DNA of 39,110 nt from Streptococcus sp. HMSC074B11 (lineage in GTDB: Bacteria; Bacillota; Bacilli; Lactobacillales; Streptococcaceae): NCBI RefSeq assembly GCF_001808705.1, contig NZ_KV794246.1, forward strand, positions 1 to 39,110. The letters are read 5' to 3'. Below the pieces are notes generated by a model. That model was given only the letters and a program-made list of their open reading frames with translations. It was not told the DNA's origin and did not search any database. The first letter of the stretch is position 1. Each line of letters opens with the position of its first letter. Positions 28,384-37,800 of this stretch are shown here, piece after piece. The position numbers were made by a program, and so were the translations under genes.

Positions 28384-28621
28384 CTTCTCTTGTATTTCGC
28401 TTTAATGAAAAGTAGTCCGGTACTGGATCTTTACCCGTTTTAGACCAAGGATGGCAACGTAATATCCTAGCCAAGCCCATCAAAACTCCCTTGAATCCAT
28501 GTTTTTCAATTGCCTGAATCATATAGTTTGAACAACTAGGCTCAAATCTGCAAGACGGTGGAAAGGCCGGCGTGATAAATCGTTGGTAAAAGCGCACTGG
28601 CGCAATTAAGATTTTTTTCAT
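28367..28621 (-). CDS. yidD: Membrane protein insertion efficiency factor YidD
   Basis: This 84-residue member of the YidD (DUF37) family assists YidC-dependent insertion of inner-membrane proteins. The N-terminal amphipathic stretch [20 protein letters not shown] is followed by the signature [15 protein letters not shown] and [10 protein letters not shown]. Family members are peripheral at the cytoplasmic face. Its start codon overlaps the rluB stop by one base, and it is the last gene of the operon. Confidence 0.95.
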   Translation of the reverse strand: MKKILIAPVRFYQRFITPAFPPSCRFEPSCSNYMIQAIEKHGFKGVLMGLARILRCHPWSKTGKDPVPDYFSLKRNTREEGSHL

Positions 28622-29346
28622 TATTTATTATTTGTTACAGCCATGGTGTGTAGTTGGCTGATTTCTTTTTTATTGAGACGGCGTGATTCTCCTGGACGAA
28701 GTCCTGTCAAATCTAGATGACCAAAACGAGTTCGAGAGAGTTTATCTACTTGGAGACCAACAGCTTCAAACATTTTTTTGACCTGGTGATTGCGTCCCTC
28801 ATGGATTGTCAACTGTACAACTGAACGGTTTTTAACTGGATCTACTTTAAGAATCTCATAAACAGCTGGCTTGGTTTTCTTGCCATCAATCTCAACCCCT
28901 CGAGTCAAGGGACGAAGATTTTCTTTGTTGGCAATCCCTTTCACACGCGCAACATAGACCTTATCAATCTCATTACGAGGGTGAATCATCTCATCTGTAA
29001 AATCCCCATCATTGGTCAAAATCAAAACTCCAGACGTATCCCAGTCCAAACGTCCCACAGGGTAAATACGCTCTTTCACATTAGGCAAGAGATCCACAAC
29101 AGTCTTGCGACCCTTGTCATCTGTCACACTGGAAATCACACCGCGCGGTTTGTTAAGCAGATAGTAGACTTTTTCTTCGTTGTAGATTGGTTGGCCTTCA
29201 ACTTCGACCTTGTCGCCTGACTTAATGGTCGTTGCTAGTTCACGTACTACCTGTCCGTTAACCGTCACCAAGCCTTGCTTGATCAACTCTTCTGCTTTTC
29301 TCCTACTGGCCACACCTGCGTGGGCAATATATTTATTGATTCTCAT
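28621..29346 (-). CDS. rluB: 23S rRNA pseudouridine synthase B
   Basis: This RsuA/RluB-family enzyme isomerises a uridine in 23S rRNA. It has 241 residues. An S4 RNA-binding domain (about 1-50, [22 protein letters not shown]) is followed by the catalytic domain with the nucleophile in [17 protein letters not shown] (Asp101) and the [14 protein letters not shown] and [11 protein letters not shown] motifs. It overlaps scpB by 14 bases and yidD by one. The exact target position is inferred from the family. Confidence 0.93.
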   Translation of the reverse strand: MRINKYIAHAGVASRRKAEELIKQGLVTVNGQVVRELATTIKSGDKVEVEGQPIYNEEKVYYLLNKPRGVISSVTDDKGRKTVVDLLPNVKERIYPVGRLDWDTSGVLILTNDGDFTDEMIHPRNEIDKVYVARVKGIANKENLRPLTRGVEIDGKKTKPAVYEILKVDPVKNRSVVQLTIHEGRNHQVKKMFEAVGLQVDKLSRTRFGHLDLTGLRPGESRRLNKKEISQLHTMAVTNNK

Positions 29347-29902
29347 CTTCTTCTATCCTTTCACCAAATAATTGGCTTTCTTGTGCTTGAATATCAAGTT
29401 CATCTATCACTGGTAATTCTTCCAGATGATTAATACCCATGTAATCTAGGAAATAATCCGTAGTTACATAGAGATTAGGGCGACCCAAAACCTCTTTTTT
29501 CCCGTCTTCCTTTATCAGATCAAAAGCCTGCAACTTTGCCAAGGCTCCACTCGAGTTGACCCCACGGATGGCATCAATTTCTATCCGTGTGATAGGCTGC
29601 TTATAAGCAATGATGGACAAGGTTTCTAGCGCAGCTCGAGATAGACTCTGGTTGATGGGCGCCTTAGAATATTCTTTCAAAATAGCTGCAAATTGAGGCT
29701 TGGTTACCAATCTATAGGCACCACCTGTCTCAATCAAGGCTAAACTGGAATCCTGGTCTTTTTCATACTTTTTGGCTAATTTTTCAAGACTTTGCTGAAT
29801 CCCAGTCGGTGGCAAAGAAAGGAGTTCAGCCAACTGGCGAATCCTTATCCCCTCTTCACCCGCTACAAACAAGAGCGCTTCTATTTCTGCTAAAGTACTC
29901 AT
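29333..29902 (-). CDS. scpB: Segregation and condensation protein B
   Basis: This dimeric winged-helix subunit binds ScpA and completes the Smc-ScpAB condensin, which organises and segregates the chromosome. It has 189 residues. It has the typical N-terminus ([25 protein letters not shown]), the central [27 protein letters not shown] and the [18 protein letters not shown] segment. It lies 12 bases after scpA and overlaps rluB. Confidence 0.95.
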   Translation of the reverse strand: MSTLAEIEALLFVAGEEGIRIRQLAELLSLPPTGIQQSLEKLAKKYEKDQDSSLALIETGGAYRLVTKPQFAAILKEYSKAPINQSLSRAALETLSIIAYKQPITRIEIDAIRGVNSSGALAKLQAFDLIKEDGKKEVLGRPNLYVTTDYFLDYMGINHLEELPVIDELDIQAQESQLFGERIEEDENQ

Positions 29903-29914
29903 ATTTCCTCTCTA

Positions 29915-30649
29915 TCAAGCCTGACTTTGTTCTACTTGATTTTCGTCTTTCTTTTTCATGAGATAGATATCTCCAAAGCTCTCTTTTTGAATTAAGAGAA
30001 TTTCTTGGGTTTTAATCAACTCCAAGGTCGCTAAAAAGAGCGTGATGACCTCTTGTAAATCCTTGGTTTCTTTAAACAAATCTTGCAAGCATAATTGCTG
30101 ACCTTCAAGTAAGGCTTCTCGGACGATAACCATCATATCCTCAATCTTGTACTCATCTCGTAAAATGGTTGTGTGACTTTGCGAGAATTCTTCCTTTTTC
30201 TTGGAAAGCAAGTTTGAAAAGGCTAAGAAAAGATCGATAGTAGTCTTATCGTGGACAAGTTCAGCATCCTCATAAATCAACTCTGTCGGCGCTTTTGAGT
30301 AATACTGAGCTCGTTCTTGATGCTTGGCTTCCAACTGCTCTCCCAAAAGTTTAAACTTACGGTATTCTTCGATTTGAGAAAGGAGGTCCTGCTCCAGGTC
30401 ATCCTCTAGGTCTGTCACTTCTGCAACCTTTGGCAAGAGCTTGCGACTCTTGATCAGCATGAGTTGACTAGCCATGACCATGTACTCACCTGCGACTTCC
30501 AAACGCATAGCTTGTAATGTCGAGATATAGGCTAGATATTGCTCGATAACCTCTGTAATCGGCACATCATAGATATCCATCTGGTACTTTGAAACCAAGT
30601 GCAAAAGAAGATCCAAAGGCCCTTCAAAATCTTTTAATTTAATATCCAT
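29915..30649 (-). CDS. scpA: Segregation and condensation protein A (kleisin)
   Basis: This kleisin subunit of 244 residues bridges the Smc heads. The N-terminal motif [16 protein letters not shown] and [19 protein letters not shown] are diagnostic, and a C-terminal winged-helix part follows ([19 protein letters not shown]). Its start overlaps the stop of the XerD-like gene by one base. The ScpA-ScpB order is standard for Firmicutes. Confidence 0.95.
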   Translation of the reverse strand: MDIKLKDFEGPLDLLLHLVSKYQMDIYDVPITEVIEQYLAYISTLQAMRLEVAGEYMVMASQLMLIKSRKLLPKVAEVTDLEDDLEQDLLSQIEEYRKFKLLGEQLEAKHQERAQYYSKAPTELIYEDAELVHDKTTIDLFLAFSNLLSKKKEEFSQSHTTILRDEYKIEDMMVIVREALLEGQQLCLQDLFKETKDLQEVITLFLATLELIKTQEILLIQKESFGDIYLMKKKDENQVEQSQA

Positions 30650-31383
30650 TATCTATATTTTTCCAAGGTCATGACTGTCTTTAATCCTAATTTTTTAGCA
30701 ATTTCGTACAAGTCAACCTTTTCTTCGATTTGTCTTAATATAAACTGTTCTCTCAATCCTTGAGCCGATAAATCTGAAAAACCTTTTTCCTTTAGAAAGG
30801 CTTCTAACTGACGAAAGGCCCACTGACGGGAGTATGGCTTCCCAGCTTTTTCAAAGAGATAGGTCTGCCCCATCAAGGGTTCTAACTCTGCAAGCAAGTT
30901 TGTAGGAAGGCTCAAGATTCTTTGTTGAGAAGCTTTATTGATTCTCAATACTTGAAAGTCTAGATTCACATCATTTGTTTTTAAGGCTAGAATTTCACTT
31001 GGTAAGAGGCCCAATTCAACTATCAGTAAGGCCAACAAGCGTCCCTCTGGATAGGCACTTTCTTGCCAGAAAGAACTCAAGTCTAAAAGCTCTGACTTGA
31101 CTTGTTTTTTCTCAGCCTGTTTCGGCAATTCTAAACGATAAAAGGTACCAATTTCCCCCTTCTGGTATAAAAAGTAAAGAAATTGATTGCAAGCAGAAAC
31201 CTTACGCTTTTGGGCACTGATTTTAAACTGAGATAGTTGAGCTTGGTAGATTTTTAAACTTGTCTCAGAGATTCGTTCTCCAATCAAATCTAAAAACTGC
31301 TCCAAGTCATACTTATAGGATTGCTTAGAATTTACAGACAAACCTTGTTTTTCTTCTAAAAATACTGAAATTCCTTCTCTCAT
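30649..31383 (-). CDS. XerD-like tyrosine recombinase, degenerate active site
   Basis: This 244-residue protein has the two-part Xer layout: an N-terminal SAM-like domain (about 1-100, [30 protein letters not shown]) and a C-terminal catalytic fold. Expected residues are missing: the usual GLR-SE box reads [10 protein letters not shown], without the first catalytic arginine, and the HxLR box reads AQGLREQF, keeping Arg but not His. A tyrosine remains at the extreme C-terminus (LEKYR). Streptococci use XerS for dimer resolution, so this protein is probably structural or regulatory, or a decaying paralogue. It is fully embedded in the operon, with ATGA-type overlap to the CBS gene and overlap with scpA. 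Confidence 0.85.
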   Translation of the reverse strand: MREGISVFLEEKQGLSVNSKQSYKYDLEQFLDLIGERISETSLKIYQAQLSQFKISAQKRKVSACNQFLYFLYQKGEIGTFYRLELPKQAEKKQVKSELLDLSSFWQESAYPEGRLLALLIVELGLLPSEILALKTNDVNLDFQVLRINKASQQRILSLPTNLLAELEPLMGQTYLFEKAGKPYSRQWAFRQLEAFLKEKGFSDLSAQGLREQFILRQIEEKVDLYEIAKKLGLKTVMTLEKYR

Positions 31384-31841
31384 TTGCTTCGAATCTCATA
31401 TTCCTTACTAAAGTCATGCAAGAGAGCATTTACTGCCTTGAGGATGGACTTACGCGTGATAATGCCTTGGAAAATCCCCTCTGCATCCACAACTGGTAAG
31501 AAGGACTCGTCCACTAGCTTGTGCAAAACATCCGTGAGGCGATAGTCTGGACTGACAACTGCTACGTCCTTCTTGGTCATGTGCACGATATCCGTGTCTG
31601 CCATAGCTTCCTGACTCAAGCCCTGCTCCATCTGGTAGGCCAGAATGTCTCTAAGTCCAATGGTTCCGACAAATTCTTTCTCATCAGTCACTACTGGCAC
31701 TCTGGTATAGGTCATCTGGCTAAGGAGGAGAATTGCATGATCTGCATTGTGGCTATCAATGAGTACAGCCAAATTTTCAGCAGGAGTTAAAAAGGTTTCC
31801 TCTTGCTCCAGTAAAAACTGTTCAAACTCCTTGGCAATCAT
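31380..31841 (-). CDS. cbpB: CBS-domain protein (CbpB-like)
   Basis: This 153-residue protein consists of two CBS motifs: AVLIDSHNADHAILLLSQMTY...VPVVTDEKEFVGTIGLRDIL and VVSPDYRLTDVLHKLVDESFLPVVDAEGIFQGIITRKSIL. In Firmicutes, stand-alone proteins of this layout (CbpB/DarB) bind c-di-AMP, or another adenine nucleotide, and signal to the stringent response. Direct evidence here is only the CBS pair; the ligand is inferred. It overlaps both neighbours by 4 bases (ATGA). Confidence 0.8.
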   Translation of the reverse strand: MIAKEFEQFLLEQEETFLTPAENLAVLIDSHNADHAILLLSQMTYTRVPVVTDEKEFVGTIGLRDILAYQMEQGLSQEAMADTDIVHMTKKDVAVVSPDYRLTDVLHKLVDESFLPVVDAEGIFQGIITRKSILKAVNALLHDFSKEYEIRSK

Positions 31842-32359
31842 CGAGCAAACTCCTTGGATAAGCCTGGATAGACCTCATGGTTACGTGTCAAAAAGTCCAC
31901 TTTAAAGTAGCTATCATCAATCTCTACACGGGCATAGAGGCATTCTCTGATAGTCCCACGTGGCTGACTGATAGAACCAGGGTTTAGAAAGAGAGTCTTC
32001 CCTTCCATCCAAGCGTTTGGAACATGCAAGTGCCCATAAAGACAGATATCTGCATCTTCTTCCTGCGCCCAGAAATCAAGCTTTTGGAAATTGAAGTTAA
32101 TGTCAAATAAGTGTCCATGGGTCTGGATGATCTTGGTAGGACCCAGTTGAGTCACCAAGCGTTCTGGATAATCTGAATAAAAATCCATGTTCCCTCTGAC
32201 GACCTGGATTCCTTCCCAGAGGGGTGAATCTGGGCGAAGCTCAGAGTCACCATCGTGAAAAATAGCATCGACTTTCCCCAGATAGCGGTTACGGATTTCT
32301 TCTACAATCAAGCTATCTCCGTGGGAGTCACTCATTACAATGATGGTTTGCTTTGCCAT
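31838..32359 (-). CDS. Metallophosphoesterase, YfcE/MJ0936 type
   Basis: This 173-residue single-domain phosphodiesterase has complete metal motifs: SDSHGD, HDGDSE, RGNMDF, THGH and GHLHVP, closing with [10 protein letters not shown]. It is the intact counterpart, at family level, of the broken gene at 7450-8290. The substrate is unknown; family members hydrolyse small phosphodiesters with Mn or Ni. It overlaps the end of rdgB by 25 bases and the CBS gene by 4, in an operon order common to streptococci. Confidence 0.9.
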   Translation of the reverse strand: MAKQTIIVMSDSHGDSLIVEEIRNRYLGKVDAIFHDGDSELRPDSPLWEGIQVVRGNMDFYSDYPERLVTQLGPTKIIQTHGHLFDINFNFQKLDFWAQEEDADICLYGHLHVPNAWMEGKTLFLNPGSISQPRGTIRECLYARVEIDDSYFKVDFLTRNHEVYPGLSKEFAR

Positions 32360-33306
32360 GATGGAAATACCTCCAAAAGTTTCTTAACGGCTAAGGCACG
32401 GTGGGATTGACTATTTTTTTCTTCGAGGGTTAATTCAGCTGATGATTTGCCAGTTTCTCCTACTAAAAAGAGCGGATCATAACCAAAGCCATTTTCACCC
32501 TTAGGTTCAAAGTTAATGTAGCCTGGCCAATCAGCTTCGACCACCAAGCTTTCCTTACCTGGGCTAGCTACGACCAGGGTTGTATGGAATTGAGCTGAAC
32601 GGTCCTTGAGTTCAAAGACCATGGCTAATTCGTGCAAGAGTTTAGCATTATTTTCTTGGTCAGTAGCCCCTACTCCTGCAAATCGAGCTGACCAGACACC
32701 TGGCAATCCACCGAGGACATCGACTTTGAGACCTGAGTCATCTGCTAGCACCATCTTGCCTGTTAATTTGGAGATGGTTTCAGCCTTAAGGCGAGCATTT
32801 TCTTCAAAGGTCATACCTGTTTCAGCTACTTCAGGCAGATCAGGATAGTCATTGAGATTTTCTACATCATAACCTAGCTTATCAAAGATAGCACGAAATT
32901 CCTTGGTCTTGCCCTCGTTACGAGTTGCAATCAGCAAAGTTTCTCTGACCTTGTTTGTCTCAAAGAAATCTTGAACGTTGACTCCTTCTTTAGGCAATTC
33001 CACATGCAGAAGTTGACCATTTTCAACTAAGAGCAAGGCACCTTGACGTTGAATGACTTCTAAGTTTCGGTTCGCTTCTTGGTTGAGAATATCTACCACA
33101 AAAGAGAGTAAGCGATAGGCTGAACCATATCGTAAAACAGTGACTGAAAGCGGAAATCCTCGCTCCTCATCTCGAAAGATTTTGGCTAAATCAAACAAAG
33201 GAAACGCTAAGTCATCATCCGTCAAAGTCCGAATGCCACCAAAAACACTGTAGGATCCAACATACCAGTCCTGGTCGTCCTTGTATTCATAAATTTTGTT
33301 TGTCAT
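32335..33306 (-). CDS. rdgB: RdgB/HAM1 non-canonical purine NTP pyrophosphatase with N-terminal extension
   Basis: This enzyme hydrolyses ITP, dITP and XTP, cleansing the nucleotide pool. I start it at 33306 ([14 protein letters not shown]), where the ATG overlaps the murI stop as ATGA; that gives 323 residues. The catalytic domain occupies about 124-320: [49 protein letters not shown] and [10 protein letters not shown]. The first roughly 120 residues are an extra domain absent from the usual 190-200-residue RdgB; I recall it in streptococcal homologues. Its function is not evident from the sequence. Confidence 0.92.
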   Translation of the reverse strand: MTNKIYEYKDDQDWYVGSYSVFGGIRTLTDDDLAFPLFDLAKIFRDEERGFPLSVTVLRYGSAYRLLSFVVDILNQEANRNLEVIQRQGALLLVENGQLLHVELPKEGVNVQDFFETNKVRETLLIATRNEGKTKEFRAIFDKLGYDVENLNDYPDLPEVAETGMTFEENARLKAETISKLTGKMVLADDSGLKVDVLGGLPGVWSARFAGVGATDQENNAKLLHELAMVFELKDRSAQFHTTLVVASPGKESLVVEADWPGYINFEPKGENGFGYDPLFLVGETGKSSAELTLEEKNSQSHRALAVKKLLEVFPSWQSKPSL

Positions 33307-34097
33307 AATGTTACATGCTCCACATGAATCTCTTTTTCCAGCCATTCTGCACCAATCTGGGCAAAACTCTGACTATTCGCTGTTGTATAAAATCGGTGTT
33401 GCAGCGGACCTGCATCACGGCTACGATTGATTTCAAAATAATTGAGCAAGACAGAGATGTCTCGCACGCACTCTGCACCACTATCGATGAGTTTTACATC
33501 TGGTCCCATCACATTTTGGATGATGGGGCGAAGAAGCGGATAATGGGTACAACCTAAAATCAGGCTATCCACCTTTCCAACCAAGGGACGCAAGGTTTCA
33601 TAGACCACCTTCTTGGTCACACTGGTCGATAGAGCACCTGACTCGACCAAGGGAGCAAACTTAGGGCAGGCCAAGCTTTCCACTTGTAAATCTGGGTCTA
33701 GATCATGAATCTTTTGTCGATAAATATCTGATTTTACCGTCATCGGGGTTCCAATCACACCGATTTTCCCACCTTGACTTGCTTTGATAGCTGCTGATGC
33801 ACCAGGCAAAATCACACCCAACACCGGAATATCCAACTTGGCTTTAATCTCTTCCCAGACGACTGCCGTTGCTGTATTACACGCAATGACAATCATCTTA
33901 ACATCCTTGGTCAAAAGAAAGTTGACCAGTTGCCAAGTATATTCACGAATCTGCTCAGCAGGACGGGGACCATAAGGAGCCCGTGCCGAATCTCCAATAT
34001 AGACGATTTCTTCATGGGGAAGCTGGCGCATGAGTTCACGTACAACCGTCAAACCTCCAACGCCCGAATCCAAAAAACCAATCGGTCGATTATCCAT
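33303..34097 (-). CDS. murI: Glutamate racemase
   Basis: This enzyme interconverts L- and D-glutamate, supplying D-Glu for peptidoglycan. It has 264 residues, normal for the family. The two catalytic cysteines are visible: Cys73 in [10 protein letters not shown] and Cys183 in LGCTHYPLL. The N-terminal [14 protein letters not shown] and GDSARAPYG are typical. It is the first gene of the nine-gene operon that ends with yidD. It has a promoter at about 34200 and a leader of about 90 bases with a hairpin. Confidence 0.96.
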   Translation of the reverse strand: MDNRPIGFLDSGVGGLTVVRELMRQLPHEEIVYIGDSARAPYGPRPAEQIREYTWQLVNFLLTKDVKMIVIACNTATAVVWEEIKAKLDIPVLGVILPGASAAIKASQGGKIGVIGTPMTVKSDIYRQKIHDLDPDLQVESLACPKFAPLVESGALSTSVTKKVVYETLRPLVGKVDSLILGCTHYPLLRPIIQNVMGPDVKLIDSGAECVRDISVLLNYFEINRSRDAGPLQHRFYTTANSQSFAQIGAEWLEKEIHVEHVTL

Positions 34098-34161
34098 ACA
34101 GTCTTCTTTCTAGTATTTTTTTCTGATTGATAATTATTATTCATTTCTTTCTGAAATTTCT

Positions 34162-34224
34162 GACAGATTGGGTAACTCCCCACTGTCTCCCTCTTAATCA
34201 TAATCAATTATCAATAGAATGCAA
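34162..34224 (-). promoter_or_regulatory. Promoter and leader hairpin of the murI operon
   Basis: TTGCAT (34219-34224), 16-base spacer, TATGAT (34197-34202), minus strand. In the predicted leader, GACAG-TGGG pairs with CCCA-at-CTGTC (34162-34187). No T-run follows it, so it is not a simple attenuator. Confidence 0.4.
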
Positions 34225-34265
34225 GGAAAAAGTCTTGTCTCTAAATATCAGTCAAACATAGTGAG

Positions 34266-34291
34266 AAGTCTGGAACTTTCATCCCAGACTT
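34266..34291 (-). terminator. Terminator hairpin downstream of the YneF gene
   Basis: AAGTCTGG (34266-34273) pairs with CCAGACTT (34284-34291), 8 bases past the stop codon at 34299. The T-tract is weak. Confidence 0.5.
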
Positions 34292-34298
34292 TTCCTAT

Positions 34299-34544
34299 TT
34301 ATTTCTTTTTATTGTTAGCAAGGGCTGCTTTTTGTTGGCGAATGATTTGGTGGTAAACTTGTTGTACTTTAGCTTCGCTTGGCTTTTGACCATTTGCACT
34401 CAAGAGAGTACGAACTGCTTCTGCGTTCAAACGTGGGTTATCCGCAAATTCTTTTTCGATTTGCTTGCGCACCAAGTACATACCTCCAAGAGCTCCTCCT
34501 AGAAAAGCTAAAACAATCAAGACAATTGCTAAAATAAGATCCAT
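34299..34544 (-). CDS. UPF0154 / YneF family membrane protein
   Basis: This 81-residue protein has one N-terminal membrane helix ([25 protein letters not shown]) and a cytoplasmic helical tail ([39 protein letters not shown]). This is the full pattern of YneF/UPF0154, a conserved Firmicutes family of undefined function. A CAGGAG ribosome site precedes the ATG. It is monocistronic, with an extended -10 promoter. Confidence 0.92.
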   Translation of the reverse strand: MDLILAIVLIVLAFLGGALGGMYLVRKQIEKEFADNPRLNAEAVRTLLSANGQKPSEAKVQQVYHQIIRQQKAALANNKKK

Positions 34545-34577
34545 AATATTTCTCCTGTTTCTTTTTGAGTCTTCTAT

Positions 34578-34586
34578 ATTATACCA
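34578..34586 (-). promoter_or_regulatory. Extended -10 promoter of the YneF gene
   Basis: TGgTATAAT on the minus strand (hexamer 34578-34583); no clear -35; 34 bases before the ATG. Confidence 0.55.
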
Positions 34587-34662
34587 TAAAGTCCCCCGCC
34601 TGACTAGTTTGATTTACGCTTACATCCACTGTGATTTCCTAAGTAATTAGCAAATACTTCAT

Positions 34663-34682
34663 ACTTAGTAAAACTTAGTAAA
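34663..34682 (+). repeat. Perfect tandem 10-bp repeat upstream of the GH95 gene
   Basis: ACTTAGTAAA occurs twice in direct succession, one helical turn apart, 25 bases upstream of the predicted -35 of the fucosidase promoter. The spacing fits an activator bound as a direct-repeat dimer; a chance repeat in AT-rich DNA is possible. Confidence 0.5.
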
Positions 34683-34707
34683 ATAACCCCATTTTCCTTG
34701 AAAGCCC

Positions 34708-34736
34708 TTGCAATAGTTTTGTTTATTTGTTATATT
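34708..34736 (+). promoter_or_regulatory. Promoter of the GH95 gene
   Basis: TTGCAA (34708-34713), 17-base spacer, TATATT (34731-34736). A second -10-like TAAAAT lies at about 34787, directly before the cre-like site. Confidence 0.5.
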
Positions 34737-34791
34737 AAGATTATCTGAAAAATCACACATATTTCTGAAGACTTATTTTTTTGCAATAAAA

Positions 34792-34805
34792 TGTATGCGC
34801 TTCCA
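34792..34805 (+). promoter_or_regulatory. cre-like operator upstream of the GH95 gene
   Basis: TGTATGCGCTTCCA fits the cre pattern TGNAANCGNTNNCA with one mismatch. It lies downstream of the predicted promoter and 22 bases before the start codon, the same placement as at the GH85 gene. Confidence 0.6.
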
Positions 34806-34826
34806 AATATGAGAAAGGAGAATTTT

Positions 34827-37800
34827 GTGGATAAAAGATATTGGGAAAAGTCCTGCAAGTATAGTATCCGAAAATTGAGCATCGGAGCTGCCTCTGTTTT
34901 ACTAGGAGCTGTTTTTTTAGCAGCACAGGGTGTGGCTGCTGACGGTATCGAGATTCCGGAAAGTGAGGCAACAATTACTGAAACCTCGGCTAAACCGGAT
35001 ACGAAAGTTGAGGAAGTTGTTGCTTCTAACACAGAGACTCAGCCTATAGCTGAATCATCTGAGAAGCAAACCATCGCAGAACCAGAATTACCTCAAACAA
35101 GTAGTCAGTCAGAGACAACGACAGCTACCGCCCCTGCTGAAAATAAGGAGAGCGAGAAACCAGAACTTCCTGTGAACAAGCAAGAACATTACGAACTACA
35201 TTACAACCAACCAACTGCTCCTTCCTATGACGGATGGGAAAAACAAGCCCTTCCAGTCGGAAATGGAGAAATGGGTGCCAAAGTCTTTGGCTTGATTGGT
35301 GAAGAAAGAATCCAGTACAATGAAAAAACCCTTTGGTCTGGAGGCCCACAGCCAGATAGTCAAGACTACAACGGCGGAAACTACAAAGATCGCTACAAGG
35401 TCTTAGCAGAAATCCGTAAGGCCTTAGAAGACGGTGACCGTCAAAAAGCCAAACAACTAGCAGAGAGAAATTTGGTTGGGCCAAACAATGCCCAATACGG
35501 TCGCTACCTAGCCTTCGGTGATATCTTCATGGTCTTTAATAACCAAAAGAAGGGCTTGGAAAATGTTACTGACTATCATCGTGGCTTAGATATTTCTGAA
35601 GCTATCACAACTACCTCCTATACTCAAGACGGGACAAGTTTCAAACGAGAAACCTTCTCTAGTTACCCAGATGACGTCACTGTTACCCATTTGACTAAAA
35701 AGGGAGATAAGAAGCTTGATTTTACCCTTTGGAATAGCTTGACTGAAGATTTACTTGCTAATGGAGATTATTCTTGGGAGAATTCTAAATACAAACAAGG
35801 GACTGTTAGCGTTGATTCTAATGGTATTTTACTCAAGGGAACTGTCAAAGACAACGGTCTTAAATTTGCCTCTTATCTTGGTATCAAGACAGATGGACAA
35901 GTTACTACTCAAGATGGCTATTTGACAGTTACGGGAGCAAGTTATGCAACACTGCTACTCAGTGCCAAGACTAATTTTGCTCAAAATCCGAAAACCAATT
36001 ACCGCAAGGATATTGATGTAGAAAAAACTGTCAAATCTATCGTAGAAGCTGCCAAAGCCAAAGACTACGAGACTCTGAAAAATGACCACATCAAGGATTA
36101 CCAGAGTCTTTTCAATCGTGTTCAATTAAACCTCGGCGGCAGCAAGTCTAATCAAACTACAAAAGAAGCTCTCCAAACCTATAATCCAACAAAAGGGCAA
36201 AAACTAGAAGAACTCTTCTTCCAATACGGACGTTACCTACTGATCAGTTCTTCTCGTAACCGGACAGATGCACTTCCAGCAAACTTGCAAGGGGTCTGGA
36301 ATGCTGTAGATAATCCACCTTGGAACTCAGATTACCACCTCAATGTCAACCTACAAATGAACTATTGGCCTGCCTACATGAGTAATCTCGCAGAAACAGC
36401 TAAGCCAATGATCAATTATATTGACGACATGCGCTATTATGGTCGTATCGCTGCTAAAGAATATGCAGGTATCGAATCCAAAGAAGGGCAAGAAAACGGT
36501 TGGTTGGTTCATACTCAGGCGACACCATTTGGCTGGACCACTCCTGGTTGGAACTACTATTGGGGCTGGTCTCCGGCTGCCAATGCTTGGATGATGCAGA
36601 ACGTCTATGACTACTACAAATTCACCAAGGATGAAACTTATCTTAAGGAAAAGATTTATCCAATGCTCAAGGAAACAGCTAAGTTCTGGAACTCCTTCTT
36701 ACACTACGACAAGGCTAGTGACCGCTGGGTTTCTTCTCCATCCTACTCACCAGAACATGGAACTATCACGATTGGGAATACCTTTGACCAATCTCTAGTT
36801 TGGCAGCTATTCCACGACTATATGGAAGCAGCCAATCATCTGAAGGTCGACCAAGATTTGGTGACAGAAGTGAAGGCTAAATTTGATAAGCTCAAACCAC
36901 TTCATATCAACCAAGATGGCCGAATCAAGGAATGGTATGAGGAAGACAGTCCTCAATTCACTAATGAAGGAATTGAAAACCATCACCGTCACGTTTCTCA
37001 TCTGGTTGGGCTCTTCCCAGGTACTTTATTTGGCAAAGATCAGCCGGAATATCTGGAAGCAGCACGCGCAACCCTAAACCATCGTGGAGATGGTGGTACC
37101 GGTTGGTCTAAGGCTAATAAAATCAACCTCTGGGCCCGTCTTCTAGATGGAAATCGTGCCCACCGTTTGTTGGCAGAACAGCTCAGATCTTCAACCCTAG
37201 AAAATCTCTGGGATACGCACGCGCCTTTCCAAATTGATGGAAACTTTGGTGCAACCAGCGGTATGGCAGAAATGCTCCTTCAGTCTCACACAGGCTACAT
37301 TGCCCCATTACCAGCCCTTCCAGATGCATGGAAAGACGGGCAAGTCTCAGGCTTAGTCGCTCGTGGTAACTTTGAAGTCAGCATGAAATGGAAAGAGAAA
37401 AATCTTGAAACGCTATCTTTCCTTTCTAATGTTGGTGGAGACTTAGTCGTAGACTATCCAAATATCGAATCTAGTATTATCAAGATTAATGGCAAGGAAG
37501 TTCAAGCTAGTCGCCTCAAAGATAACCGTATCCAACTTGCGACTCAAAAGGGTGATGTCATTACATTTGAAAACTTCCCTGGACGAGTGACTCGCTTATC
37601 AGCCCTTCGAAAAGATTCCGTCACAGCTGAACTCGACTTTAACACAGTTGAGGGAGCAAGTCATTATGTCATCCGACGAGAAAGCAAGGATGAAAACAGC
37701 CAAACTCCTAGCGTTCGTGAGTTTATCACCAACCAAACTCACTTTGTCGATCGCTCGATTGATTCTAGTCATGCCTATACTTATAGCGTTAAGGCTATGC

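Noticed and set aside
30649..31383. Integrase marking a mobile element
   Set aside because: The XerD-like gene is embedded in a conserved housekeeping operon with overlapping neighbours and no attachment sites or cargo.
34126..34215. ATTGATAATT and AATTATCAAT, an inverted pair resembling Fur/MntR-type operators
   Set aside because: The arms are about 70 bases apart in AT-rich DNA and neither is a full palindrome; too weak to call.
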